A stretch of 64,000 nt of DNA from an uncultured Solimonas sp. Lineage in GTDB: Bacteria; Pseudomonadota; Gammaproteobacteria; Nevskiales; Nevskiaceae. Shown in pieces: positions 26,580-35,478 of the stretch. Within the stretch, counting starts at the first letter, position 1, and every line of letters starts with the position of its first letter. The stretch lies in contig CAMLDZ010000001.1 in the NCBI GenBank assembly GCA_946478985.1, positions 15,080-79,079 of the forward strand, given 5' to 3'. The notes beneath the pieces are model-generated. The model was not told the DNA's origin. It saw only the letters and a program-made list of their open reading frames with translations, and made no database searches. Both the position numbers and the translations under genes were made by a program.

Positions 26580-28664
26580 ATGTCCGTCCTGATGTCCCGC
26601 GCCCTGCTCTTGCTGAGCCTGCTGCTGTCCGTATCGGCGGCGCGGGCCCAGGCAGCGCCACAGAATCCCGTCGAAGCCGAACTGGTCGCCGAAACGCAAA
26701 GCCTGCAGGCAGGCACCACACAATGGGTGGCGCTACGCCTGCGCCCGGAGCCGCAATGGCACGTCTACTGGCGCAATCCGGGCGACTCGGGCATTCCCAC
26801 GCGCATCGACTGGAGCCTGCCCGAGGGCGTGCAGGCCGGCGCGATCCACTGGCCGGCGCCGCACAGCTTCCGCCTCGGCGATCTCGTCAACTACGGTTAC
26901 GGCGAGGAAACGCTGCATCTGGTGCCGCTCACTCTCGCGGGCGATCTGCGCGGCACGGTGACACTGAAAGCGACGGCGAAATGGCTGGTCTGCAAGGACA
27001 TCTGCATTCCCGGCAGCGCCGATCTGCAGTTGCAGCTGCCGGTCGACGCCGGAGCCGGAGCGCCATCGTCGTGGGCCAAGGCCTTCACGCAGGCACGTGC
27101 GCAACTGCCGCAGCCGGGCACGGACTGGCCGGCGCATTTCGCAGTGGCCGGCGACAGCGTCTCCCTGGCGCTTGCACATCCCGGCCTCGCACCGGGCACC
27201 GCCGTCCAGTTCTATGCCTACGCCGCCGACCTGCTCGATCACGCGGCGGCGCCGCGCCTCGCCATCGACGACGCCGGCCTGCGCCTGAGCCAGCGGCGCT
27301 CCAGCTATTTCACCGCGGCCCCGGCGACGGTCGACGGCGTGCTGGTCATCGGCGACGGCAAGCAGCGGCGCGCCTACGAGATCAGCGCGCAGCCCGGCGA
27401 GGTGCCACCGGTCGGCGCGGCACCGCATGAGGCGGCGGTGGTCAACGGCAGCATGCAGGCCGCAGCGCCGGGCACGCCGGATCGGACCACCGTCGCGCCG
27501 CTGGGCCTGCTGGCGGTGCTCGGCCTGGCTTTCGTGGGCGGCCTGATCCTCAACCTGATGCCCTGCGTGTTTCCGGTGCTGTCGCTCAAGGCGCTGGCGA
27601 TCGCCCGCGCCGGCCCGGCCGGTGAGCGCCGCCAGGCTTTCGCCTATAGCGCCGGCGTGATCGTCTCCTGCGTCGCCGCGGCGCTGGCGATCCTGGCCTT
27701 GCGCGGTGCCGGCGAGGCGGTCGGCTGGGGCTTTCAATTGCAGTCGCCGGTGTTCGTCGGCGCGCTCGCCTACCTGCTGTTCGCGCTCGGCCTGTCACTG
27801 TCGGGCCACGCGCCGTTCGGCGCGCGACTGATGGGCGTCGGCCAGAAGCTCACGGAAAGCGGCGGCCTGACCGGCGCCTTCTTCACCGGCGTGCTCGCGG
27901 TGGTGGTCGCCAGCCCTTGCACCGCGCCGTTCATGGGCACCGCGCTCGGCTATGCGCTGACGCAGCCGCCGCTGCACGCGGTCGCAGTGTTCGCCGTGCT
28001 CGGCGCCGGCCTGGCGCTGCCGTTCCTGCTGCTGGGCCTGGTGCCGTCGCTGGCCCGTCTGCTGCCGAAGCCCGGCGCCTGGATGGAACGCTTCAAGCAG
28101 CTGATGGCCTTCCCGCTCTATCTGACGGTGGTCTGGCTGTTGTGGGTGCTGGCGCGCCAGCTCGATGTCGGCGCCGCCGCACAGCTCGGCGTCGGCCTGG
28201 TGCTGATCGCCTTCATGCTCTGGCTCGGCGCCGCCAAGGGTCTGCTGGTATCGCTCCTCAAGCTCGCCGCGCTGGCCGGCGCGATCGCGCTGCTGATCGG
28301 GCTCTCGCGCAACGCAGCGCCAGCCGCGACGGCGATGGTGCAACCCTGGTCGGCGCAGCGTGTCGCCGAACTGCGGGCCGAAGGCCGCACTATCTTCGTC
28401 GACTTCACCGCCGACTGGTGCCTGAGCTGCAAGCTCAATGAACGCGTCGCGCTGCACGCCGAATCGGTGCAGGCGGCGCTGCGGCTGCGCGATGCGCAGG
28501 TGCTGGTGGCCGACTGGACGCGTGCCGATCCGGCGATCACCGCCGAGCTGGCGCGCTTCGGCCGCAGCGGCGTACCGCTCTACCTCGTCTACGCGCGCGG
28601 CGGCGAGCCGAAGATCCTGCCGCAGCTGCTGACTCCCGATCTCATCATCGATGCCCTCGACTAA
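26580..28664 (+). CDS. DsbD/ScsB-like thiol:disulfide interchange protein
   Basis: 694 residues: signal peptide, N-terminal periplasmic domain with CKDIC (Cys138 and Cys142), a central eight-helix membrane domain with MPCVFPV (Cys329) and ASPCTAPF (Cys447), and a C-terminal thioredoxin domain with the CLSC motif (Cys614, Cys617). Such proteins carry electrons from cytosolic thioredoxin across the inner membrane to periplasmic partners. The N-terminal domain resembles ScsB/DsbD_2 rather than E. coli DsbD, so I give no symbol. Head of a three-gene run with a redoxin and an isoaspartyl peptidase. Confidence 0.93.
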   Translation: MSVLMSRALLLLSLLLSVSAARAQAAPQNPVEAELVAETQSLQAGTTQWVALRLRPEPQWHVYWRNPGDSGIPTRIDWSLPEGVQAGAIHWPAPHSFRLGDLVNYGYGEETLHLVPLTLAGDLRGTVTLKATAKWLVCKDICIPGSADLQLQLPVDAGAGAPSSWAKAFTQARAQLPQPGTDWPAHFAVAGDSVSLALAHPGLAPGTAVQFYAYAADLLDHAAAPRLAIDDAGLRLSQRRSSYFTAAPATVDGVLVIGDGKQRRAYEISAQPGEVPPVGAAPHEAAVVNGSMQAAAPGTPDRTTVAPLGLLAVLGLAFVGGLILNLMPCVFPVLSLKALAIARAGPAGERRQAFAYSAGVIVSCVAAALAILALRGAGEAVGWGFQLQSPVFVGALAYLLFALGLSLSGHAPFGARLMGVGQKLTESGGLTGAFFTGVLAVVVASPCTAPFMGTALGYALTQPPLHAVAVFAVLGAGLALPFLLLGLVPSLARLLPKPGAWMERFKQLMAFPLYLTVVWLLWVLARQLDVGAAAQLGVGLVLIAFMLWLGAAKGLLVSLLKLAALAGAIALLIGLSRNAAPAATAMVQPWSAQRVAELRAEGRTIFVDFTADWCLSCKLNERVALHAESVQAALRLRDAQVLVADWTRADPAITAELARFGRSGVPLYLVYARGGEPKILPQLLTPDLIIDALD

Positions 28665-28668
28665 TGCC

Positions 28669-29283
28669 ATGAACCGACTCCTGCGCCTCGCCCCCCGCCT
28701 GCTGACGATCTGCCTGCTGCCGCTGGCGATGCAGGCCCACGCCGCCGTGAAGATCGGCCTTCCGGCTCCTGATTTCAAAGCAACCGACAGCAAGGGCAAG
28801 ACGGTGCGGCTGTCCGACTTCGCCGGCAAGGTCGTCATCCTGGAATGGACCAATCACGAATGTCCGTTCGTGAAGAAGCACTACGACAGCGGCAACATGC
28901 AATCGCTGCAGCGCGGCGCGCAGGCACAGGGCATGGTCTGGCTCAGCGTGATCTCGTCGGCACCCGGCAAGCAGGGCCATGTCGACGGCAAGCAGGCCGA
29001 TGAACTCAGCATCAACCGCGGCGCCAAGCCGACGCACGTGCTGCTCGACCCCAAGGGCGATCTGGGCCACAGCTTCGAAGCCATCACCACGCCCAATCTT
29101 TACGTCATCAATACGCGCGGCACGCTGGTGTATGCCGGCGCGATCGACAGCATCGACTCCAGCGATCCCGCCGACGTTGCCCGGGCCGAGCCCTATGTGA
29201 TCAACGCCGTCACCGACATCATCAACGCGCGGCCGGTGAAGAAGCCGCTGACCAAGCCGTACGGCTGCCCGATCAAGTACTGA
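28669..29283 (+). CDS. Secreted thioredoxin-like/peroxiredoxin-like protein
   Basis: 204 residues with a signal peptide ending near AHA. The fold opening GLPAPDFKATDSKGKTVRLS is that of AhpC/TlpA-type redoxins. The active site is ECPFVKKHY with one Cys (65) where thioredoxins have CxxC; the only other Cys of the mature protein is near the C-terminus (Cys200, YGCPIKY). It follows the DsbD-like gene almost without gap, so it is a plausible redox client. Start at 28669 chosen because it starts the signal peptide; an in-frame ATG at 28651 lies inside the previous gene. Confidence 0.88.
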   Translation: MNRLLRLAPRLLTICLLPLAMQAHAAVKIGLPAPDFKATDSKGKTVRLSDFAGKVVILEWTNHECPFVKKHYDSGNMQSLQRGAQAQGMVWLSVISSAPGKQGHVDGKQADELSINRGAKPTHVLLDPKGDLGHSFEAITTPNLYVINTRGTLVYAGAIDSIDSSDPADVARAEPYVINAVTDIINARPVKKPLTKPYGCPIKY

Positions 29284-30206
29284 TGCTGCGCCTGGCCATC
29301 CACGGCGGCGCCGGCGAGCTCGACGCCGGTCATGTCGACACGCGCGCCGAGCGCGAGGCACTGCAGCGCATCGCCGCAGAGGGCTGGCAACGCCTGCAAG
29401 CCGGCGATCCGGCGCTCGATGTCGCCGAGCTGCTGGTGCTGCGGCTTGAGGAATGCCCGCTGTTCAACGCAGGCGTCGGCGCGGTGCTGAGCAGCGACGG
29501 CCAGCCGGAACTCGATGCCGGCATCATGGATGGCCGCGACCGCCGCTACGGCGCGGTGGCCGGCGTCACGCGCGCCAAAAGCCCGGTGCGGCTCGCGCGT
29601 GCCGTGATGGAGCGCACCGCGCAGACCTTCTACGCCGGCAGCGGCGCCGATCGTCTCAATGCCGAGCTGGGCCTGGACTGCGTGACGCCGGACTACTTCG
29701 TGATTCCGCTGCGCCAGCAGCAGCTGCGCGAGGCCCAGGCCCGCGGCATCGTCACGCTTGATCACGATCGCGGTCACCGGCAAGGCGGCGACAGCGCCGG
29801 CTTCGGCACCGTCGGTGCCGTGGTGCGCGATGCGCGCGGCCACCTGGCCGCGGCGACCAGCACCGGCGGCATGACCAACAAGCCGCCCGGCCGCGTCGGC
29901 GACACGCCGATTCCCGGCGCCGGCACCTTCGCCGACGACCGCAGCGCGGCGGTGTCGTGCACCGGCACCGGCGAGAGTTTCATGCGCGCCGGCTTCGGCT
30001 TTGCCGTCGATGCGGCGCTGCGCTATCGCGGCCTGGGCCTCGCGCAGGCCTGCGACGAGGCGCTGCAGACCGTGCGCGACTACGGCGGCCGCGGCGGCTG
30101 CATCGCCGTCGATTGCCGCGGCGAACTGCATCTGGCGTTCAACGCGCAGGCGATGTTCCGCGCCTGGATCGGCGCCGACGGCCAGCTACGGGTTGGTGTC
30201 GGCTAA
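29283..30206 (+). CDS. Isoaspartyl peptidase/L-asparaginase (Ntn-hydrolase)
   Basis: 307 residues. Opens RLAIHGGAGE, then the autocleavage region GFGTVGAVVRD, in which Thr becomes the N-terminal nucleophile of the small subunit, followed by STGGMTNKPPGRVGDTPIPGAG and SCTGTGESFMR, the substrate pocket. It removes isoaspartyl residues from peptides and hydrolyses asparagine. Its ATG overlaps the redoxin stop (TGATG), and its 3' end overlaps the convergent cyclase gene by 21 bases. Confidence 0.93.
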   Translation: MLRLAIHGGAGELDAGHVDTRAEREALQRIAAEGWQRLQAGDPALDVAELLVLRLEECPLFNAGVGAVLSSDGQPELDAGIMDGRDRRYGAVAGVTRAKSPVRLARAVMERTAQTFYAGSGADRLNAELGLDCVTPDYFVIPLRQQQLREAQARGIVTLDHDRGHRQGGDSAGFGTVGAVVRDARGHLAAATSTGGMTNKPPGRVGDTPIPGAGTFADDRSAAVSCTGTGESFMRAGFGFAVDAALRYRGLGLAQACDEALQTVRDYGGRGGCIAVDCRGELHLAFNAQAMFRAWIGADGQLRVGVG

Positions 30207-31499
30207 GGCGTAGCGCGGCACGGCGCCGACGAAGCCCTTGACCGGTGCCGCCTCGCGCGCTGTCAGCACCACTCCGCCGGTTTGCGCCGCGGTGCCCGCG
30301 TCCACCAGGATCTCGCCGTTCTGCGCCTGCTCGCAGAGCCGGCAGGCGAGGTTCACCGGCGAACCGACCGCGGTGTATTCCAGCCGCGAATTCGGACCGA
30401 TCACCCCGACGGTGACCGTGCCGGTGGCAATGCCGATGCCGATGCCCAAGGGGTGCGCCGCATCGCCCCGGCGCTGCGCCAGCGCCAGGCCGCCGCTGCG
30501 GATGCGCCGCGCCAGTTCGAGCGCGCGCCGCGCATGATCCGGCACCGGCAGCGGTGCGCCGACCAGGATCAGCACGCCGTCGCCGGCGAAGTCCTTGATC
30601 GTCGCGCCATGCTCGGCGACCGCCGCGCCGACTTCGTCGTAGTACTCGCGCAGGACCTGCAGCACTTGCGATGAGGCTTGCGCGGCTGCGAACGGCGTGA
30701 AGCCGCGCAGATCGCAGCAGACGATGCTGATTTCACGCTGGCTTTCCTGCATCGCCCGCCGCAAGCCCTGCTCCGCGACCAGGCGCACGACGTCGGCCGA
30801 GAGGAAGCGTGCGAGGAACTGGCCGCGCTGGCCCTGCAGCACGTGGTAATGCGTGGCGCCGATGAAGAAGATGATCTCGCCCAGCGCAACCGAGACCGCC
30901 GCCAGATCGGCCGGCAGGATCAGGCCGGCGATCAGGAACGGTCCGGCGAGCGCCATCGCCAGCACGCGAATGGTCTCGCCGCGATCCGGCCGCCGCCTCA
31001 GCAGCAGGCCGATGCCCACCATTGCGCTCAGCATCGCGTAGACCATCGGCGTCGCGAACAGCCAGAAGCCGGCACTGGCCAGCTGCTGCGGATGCGTGCC
31101 GGCGCGCAGGAAGGCCTGGCTGCGCAGCTCCGGCCATAGCAGCGAGAACAGCCCGTACAGCAGCGCCGCGACCTGGCCGCTGCGCAGCGCCATATCGCCG
31201 AAGCGTGTGTCGAGCGGCACACGGACCGGCACCGTGCGACGCACGCGCAGAATCCAGTCGAGCAAGGCGATCACCGCCAGCGCCTCGGGCAGCGCGAACC
31301 ACGCGGTCCACACGGGCGACGCCCGCCCGCTCTGCCAGACCGTCTCGACGACGATATTGAGATAGATCGATAGGCCGACCGCGGCAAAGCCCAGCGCCAG
31401 TGCCCGCGATGCCGGTGAACGGCGGTCCGCCGACAGAAACGCCAGGCCGATGCCGAGCGCGACCAGGGCGACGACGATGCTGGCGCTGTGCGCGAGCAT
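30186..31499 (-). CDS. Membrane-bound class III adenylate cyclase
   Basis: 437 residues. About six N-terminal membrane helices, then a class III cyclase domain: CCDLRGFT (first metal Asp), TIKDFAGDGVLI (substrate Lys and second metal Asp), EYTAVGSPVNLACRLCEQA (transition-state Asn and Arg). The Lys and Thr at the purine-specifying positions favour ATP over GTP. It makes cAMP at the inner membrane in response to an unknown signal. GAGGG precedes the start at 31499, 5 bases from the stop of the antiporter gene, so the two form an operon. Confidence 0.9.
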   Translation of the reverse strand: MLAHSASIVVALVALGIGLAFLSADRRSPASRALALGFAAVGLSIYLNIVVETVWQSGRASPVWTAWFALPEALAVIALLDWILRVRRTVPVRVPLDTRFGDMALRSGQVAALLYGLFSLLWPELRSQAFLRAGTHPQQLASAGFWLFATPMVYAMLSAMVGIGLLLRRRPDRGETIRVLAMALAGPFLIAGLILPADLAAVSVALGEIIFFIGATHYHVLQGQRGQFLARFLSADVVRLVAEQGLRRAMQESQREISIVCCDLRGFTPFAAAQASSQVLQVLREYYDEVGAAVAEHGATIKDFAGDGVLILVGAPLPVPDHARRALELARRIRSGGLALAQRRGDAAHPLGIGIGIATGTVTVGVIGPNSRLEYTAVGSPVNLACRLCEQAQNGEILVDAGTAAQTGGVVLTAREAAPVKGFVGAVPRYALADTNP

Positions 31500-31503
31500 G
31501 CCC

Positions 31504-33297
31504 TCAGTCGTCCGGCCGCGGCGGCGCGGCGTCGGCGCCACGCTCGGCCATGTCGGCGGCGAACAAGGCCTCCAGCTCCTGCGCGGCCTCGCGCGTCGTC
31601 TGCATCATCTGCTGGCGGTCGCGATGGACCTCGCGCTGGCGCTGCAAGGTCTGCTCGTCATGGCGGCGAAACAGCTCGATGCTGCGTCGCGCCGAGTCCT
31701 CACCATCGCCGAGCGCGATCAACAGCTCGCGCGTCATCTCCAGCGACGAGAAATAGCTGCGGCGGATCACCCGGTCGACCCCGAGGTCCATCAGGCGCAA
31801 GGCGTGCTGACGATTGACCGCCGCGGCGAAGATGCGCAGATGCGGAAAGTTGCGACGCACAGTCTCGGCGGTGCGCAGCGAGGCTTCGATATCCGGAATG
31901 GCCAGCACGAACAGGTGTGCGCGCTCGGCCTGCGCCGCGCGCAGCAGATCGAGGCGGCTGGCATCGCCATAGAACACCTTGTTGCCGAACTGGCGGACGA
32001 AGTCGACATGCTCGAAATCCTTGTCGAGCACCGTGAAGGCGATGCGCTTGAGCCGCAGGATACGCGCAACGATCTGCCCAAAGGGCCCGAAACCGGCGAT
32101 CAGGACCTGGTGCTCCTGCGGGCCGATCGCGTCGTACGGCCGCTGCTGCTTGCGCCGCCGCAGCCGCGCCTGCAACGCGAACAGCGGCGGCGTGGCGATC
32201 ATCGTCAGCGTCACCACGATCACCAGCAGCGTCGACGTCCGCTCGCTCATCACCCCGGCCGACACCGCCGCCGTGAACAGCACGAAGGCGAACTCGCCGC
32301 CTTGCGAGAGCGAGGCCGCCAGCGCGCCGGAGGCGTCGCCGTTGAGATGCGCGAGCCTGGCCACCAGCCACAGCACGACGGCCTTGACGGCCACGACACC
32401 GACCACGAGACCGGCGATCAGCAGCGGCTGTTCGAGCAACAGATTGAGATCGGCGCACATGCCGACGGCGATGAAGAACAGGCCGAGCAGCAGCCCCTTG
32501 AACGGCTCGATGTCGGCCTGCAGTTCGTGGCGGTATTCGGATTCCGACAGCAGCACCCCGGCGAGGAAAGCGCCCAGCGACATCGACAATCCGACCGCGT
32601 CCATCGCCAGCGCGGAGCCGATGACGATCAGCAAGGCCGCGGCGTTGAACAGCTCCGGCGTGCGCGATTCGGCGACGCGCCGCATCACCGGCCGCAGCGC
32701 GAAGCGCCCGCCGAGCACCACCACGAAGAACGCACCGAGCGTCTGCAGCGCCTTGATCAAGGCCTCGCCACCATCGGCACGATCGCCGCCGGTGGCCAGC
32801 AGCGGGATCAGCGCCAGAATCGGAATCACGCTGAGATCCTGGAACAGCAGGATGGCGAACGCGGTGCGGCCGTGGTGCGTGGTCAGTTCGTCGCGTTCGG
32901 CGAGCATCTGCAAGGCCAGCGCCGTCGACGACATCGCCAGGCCGAAGGCCGCGACGATCGCCAGCTTGGCGTCGACCCCGAGCGCGAGCGCCAGGCCGGC
33001 CAGCAGCGCCGTGGTCATCAGCACCTGCGCCGCGCCACTGCCGAACACCGAACGGCGCAAGGCCCATAGCCGGCTCGGCTGCAACTCCAGCCCGATGATG
33101 AACAGCAACAGGATCACGCCGAACTCGGCGAAATGCAGCACGCGCTCGGCATCGGCGATCAGGCCCAGGCCGGAGGGCCCGATGACGATGCCGGCGGCGA
33201 GATAGCCCAGTACGGCGCCGAGGCCCAGCTTGCGGAACAAGGGCACGAACAGCACCGCGGCGGCGAGGAACAGGGCGATATCAGCCAGCATGACCAT
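31504..33297 (-). CDS. KefB/KefC-like monovalent cation:proton antiporter (CPA2)
   Basis: 597 residues: about twelve membrane helices (GLGAVLGYLAAGIVIGPSGL, FAEFGVILLLFIIGLEL, LLFQDLSVIPILALIPLL) and a C-terminal cytosolic RCK/TrkA-N Rossmann domain (VLIAGFGPFGQIVARIL). It exchanges K+ or Na+ for protons; the glutathione gating known for KefC is not assumed. GGAGG lies 3 bases before the ATG at 33297 and 9 before an ATG at 33291, so either may be used. Followed by the cyclase gene. Divergent from the AbiEi-like gene. Confidence 0.92.
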   Translation of the reverse strand: MVMLADIALFLAAAVLFVPLFRKLGLGAVLGYLAAGIVIGPSGLGLIADAERVLHFAEFGVILLLFIIGLELQPSRLWALRRSVFGSGAAQVLMTTALLAGLALALGVDAKLAIVAAFGLAMSSTALALQMLAERDELTTHHGRTAFAILLFQDLSVIPILALIPLLATGGDRADGGEALIKALQTLGAFFVVVLGGRFALRPVMRRVAESRTPELFNAAALLIVIGSALAMDAVGLSMSLGAFLAGVLLSESEYRHELQADIEPFKGLLLGLFFIAVGMCADLNLLLEQPLLIAGLVVGVVAVKAVVLWLVARLAHLNGDASGALAASLSQGGEFAFVLFTAAVSAGVMSERTSTLLVIVVTLTMIATPPLFALQARLRRRKQQRPYDAIGPQEHQVLIAGFGPFGQIVARILRLKRIAFTVLDKDFEHVDFVRQFGNKVFYGDASRLDLLRAAQAERAHLFVLAIPDIEASLRTAETVRRNFPHLRIFAAAVNRQHALRLMDLGVDRVIRRSYFSSLEMTRELLIALGDGEDSARRSIELFRRHDEQTLQRQREVHRDRQQMMQTTREAAQELEALFAADMAERGADAAPPRPDD

Positions 33298-33382
33298 CGG
33301 CCTCCGCGCTTGCGCATATTTCGGCCACAAGTTCAGGCCGCATCCCAGATTCTCCGCTTAAGCCCTTGACTTGCTTTCAGAA

Positions 33383-33412
33383 TGCACTTGTTCTTAAATG
33401 TTTGCACTTATT
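33383..33412. promoter_or_regulatory. Direct repeats upstream of the AbiEi-like gene
   Basis: TGCACTTGTT at 33383-33392 and TGCACTTATT at 33403-33412 are spaced exactly 20 bases (two helical turns) in an AT-rich stretch ending 25 bases before the gene, with TTGACT at 33366 as a possible -35 box. Position and spacing suggest a regulator-binding site, perhaps autoregulation. Confidence 0.45.
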
Positions 33413-33437
33413 TGCGACTTTGCGCTGTTGCTCACAG

Positions 33438-34046
33438 ATGGACGAAACGTCCAAATCCGCCCGCATCTTACAGATGGCCCGGCAGCGCGGCGTCCTGCGA
33501 CCCAAGGACCTCGCGCCGTATGGTATTCAGGCGGAGTATCTGCGGCGGCTCTGCGAGCGCGGTCAACTCAAGAAGCTCGGCCGCGGCAGCTACGTGCCGG
33601 CGCAGAGCGAGCTGTCGCCGCAGTTGAGCCTGGCGCTGGTCGCGCGTGCGGTACCGGCGGGAGTGATCTGCCTGCAGTCGGCGCTGGCCTTCCATGGCCT
33701 GACGCCGGCCAATCCGCTGGAAGTGTCGGTGGCGATCGAGCGCCGCGCCGCCAAACCGCGCCTCGATTTCCCGCAGTTGCGTATTGCCCGGCTCGGCGGC
33801 GCAGCGTTCAGCGAGGGCATCGAGACCGCCGTTCTCGAAAGCGTCATCGTGCCGGTCTATACGCTGGAGAAAACCCTGGCGGACCTCTTCAAATTCCGCA
33901 ACAAGATCGGCCCGCATATCGCGGTCGACGCGCTGCGGGCGGCACTGGCGCAGGACCGCGTCGACGTGAAGAAGCTCTGGCATTACGCACGGCTGTGCCG
34001 GGTCGAGCGCGTGATGAAACCCTATGTCGATGCCCTGCTGCATTGA
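33438..34046 (+). CDS. AbiEi-type antitoxin-domain protein without a partner toxin
   Basis: 202 residues from the ATG at 33438; the frame extends 24 residues upstream through the AT-rich promoter region. N-terminal winged helix (GVLRPKDLAPYGIQAEYLRR, then LGRGSYV) and the AbiEi core (VICLQSALAFHGLTP, PVYTLEKTLADLFKFRNKIG). In type IV toxin-antitoxin systems AbiEi represses its own promoter and counters the nucleotidyltransferase toxin AbiEii. No AbiEii-like gene follows: the next gene, 23 bases downstream, is pldA. It is therefore an orphan, perhaps acting only as a transcription factor. Confidence 0.82.
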   Translation: MDETSKSARILQMARQRGVLRPKDLAPYGIQAEYLRRLCERGQLKKLGRGSYVPAQSELSPQLSLALVARAVPAGVICLQSALAFHGLTPANPLEVSVAIERRAAKPRLDFPQLRIARLGGAAFSEGIETAVLESVIVPVYTLEKTLADLFKFRNKIGPHIAVDALRAALAQDRVDVKKLWHYARLCRVERVMKPYVDALLH

Positions 34047-34069
34047 AGCCACACGGAGAACCCCGCCGC

Positions 34070-34990
34070 ATGAGATCGACGTCACGCGGGCTCAACGCGA
34101 GCCTGGGCCTGACCCTGCTGATCGCCAGTGGTCTGGCCTGGGGCGACTCGCAACAGCCGCCGGAGCAGCCGCCCGCCATCGAGCGCACCGCGGTGCCCGC
34201 GGCCGATAGCGACGACCCGGCGCCGGCGACGCAGCCGAAATCGCTGTTCCGCAACCTCTATCGCGACACCGAGGAATTCACGCTGGTCAATGCGCGGCCG
34301 CGGCTGTCGTACCACAAGCCGATGTACGTGCTGCCGGCCTCGTACAGCTCGCGCTATGACGGCAGCCAAAGCGAGTTCATCTTCCAGCTCAGCCTCAAGC
34401 TGCAGTTGTTCAAGAGCAACTTCTTCTTCGGCTACACGCAGCGCTCGTACTGGCAGATCTACAACGAGAGCGAGTCGCGCCCGTTTCGCGAGACCAACTA
34501 CAACCCCGAGCTGTTCTACCGCTTCAAGCCCGAGCACGCGTTCTGTCCCGGCTGCGGACTCGACCTCGGCATCGAACATGAATCCAACGGCCGCGCTGTG
34601 CCCGAATCGCGTTCATGGAACCGCACGTATCTGGCGGTCTACCGCGAGGGCGACAACCGTCTGCTGCATCTGCGCGCCTGGTACCGCATACCGGAAGACA
34701 GCAAGAAGACGCCGGACGATCCGAAGGGCGACGACAATCCGGACATCCATCGCTACTACGGCTACGGCGAGCTACGCGTGCAGCAGACCATCCGTGACAC
34801 GCATATCGCGGCGGTGATGCTGCGCGGCAATCTCAACACCGGCAAGGGCGCGGTGGAGCTGAACTACAGCGTACCGCTCGGCGACTACCTCTACGCCAGC
34901 CTGTACGTGTTCAACGGTTATGGCGAAACCTTGATCGACTACGACCGCAGCCTGACCCGCGCCGGCATCGGCCTGATGCTGGTGCGCTGA
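34070..34990 (+). CDS. pldA: Outer-membrane phospholipase A
   Basis: 306 residues: signal peptide, Pro-rich periplasmic stretch, then a beta-barrel. The OMPLA active site is visible as EHESNGRAVPESRSWNR with His170 and Ser172, and the Asn of SWNR completing the triad. The C-terminal strand ends in an aromatic/Arg motif (GIGLMLVR). It hydrolyses phospholipids that reach the outer leaflet. Longer upstream continuation of this frame overlaps the AbiEi-like gene and is not coding. Terminated by a hairpin shared with rplQ. Confidence 0.92.
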   Translation: MRSTSRGLNASLGLTLLIASGLAWGDSQQPPEQPPAIERTAVPAADSDDPAPATQPKSLFRNLYRDTEEFTLVNARPRLSYHKPMYVLPASYSSRYDGSQSEFIFQLSLKLQLFKSNFFFGYTQRSYWQIYNESESRPFRETNYNPELFYRFKPEHAFCPGCGLDLGIEHESNGRAVPESRSWNRTYLAVYREGDNRLLHLRAWYRIPEDSKKTPDDPKGDDNPDIHRYYGYGELRVQQTIRDTHIAAVMLRGNLNTGKGAVELNYSVPLGDYLYASLYVFNGYGETLIDYDRSLTRAGIGLMLVR

Positions 34991-35020
34991 ACGCATTGGC
35001 GAAACGCCCCCACCACGAAA

Positions 35021-35043
35021 AACGCCCGGACGAGCCGGGCGTT
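35021..35043. terminator. Bidirectional terminator between pldA and rplQ
   Basis: Nine-base perfect stem AACGCCCGG / CCGGGCGTT, loop ACGAG, with T-rich sequence beyond it on both strands (TTTTTC on minus). It ends pldA and the alpha operon. Confidence 0.85.
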
Positions 35044-35065
35044 CCTTTGAATCTCACACTGCCGC

Positions 35066-35455
35066 TCAGGCGCTGACCGGCTCCGCCGTGCTCGGCTGCG
35101 GACGATCAACCAGCTCGACGTAGGCCATCGGCGCGTCGTCACCGGCGCGGAAGCCGCACTTGAGGATGCGCAGGTAGCCGCCCGGACGCGTCTTGTAGCG
35201 CGGGCCGATCTCATTGAACAGCTTGGTCACGGCCTCGCGATCGCGCAGGCGCGAGAAGGCGATGCGGCGGTTGTGCACCGAATCTTCCTTGGCGCGCGTG
35301 ATCAGCGGCTCGGCGAGGCGACGCAGTTCCTTCGCCTTCGGCAAGGTGGTCTTGATCAGGCCGTGCTCGAACAGCGCGACGGCGATCGCCTGCATCGTGG
35401 CTTTGCGGTGGCTGCTGGTACGGCCGAACGTGCGGCCCGACATCTTATGACGCAT
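35066..35455 (-). CDS. rplQ: 50S ribosomal protein L17
   Basis: 129 residues, normal length for bacterial L17. Opens [20 protein letters not shown], the invariant family start, followed by the [19 protein letters not shown] block. Last gene of the alpha operon (rpsM-rpsK-rpsD-rpoA-rplQ), 23 bases after rpoA. The C-terminal tail after the VELVDRP core is short and Ser/Thr/Glu-rich. Confidence 0.98.
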   Translation of the reverse strand: MRHKMSGRTFGRTSSHRKATMQAIAVALFEHGLIKTTLPKAKELRRLAEPLITRAKEDSVHNRRIAFSRLRDREAVTKLFNEIGPRYKTRPGGYLRILKCGFRAGDDAPMAYVELVDRPQPSTAEPVSA

Positions 35456-35478
35456 GGCTTAAATTTCCTTCAAAAGCC

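Noticed and set aside
33398..34069. Upstream continuation of the pldA frame over the AbiEi-like gene
   Set aside because: The AbiEi frame has clear domains and a good start; the continuation is Arg/Ala-rich shadow and pldA has its own start with signal peptide.
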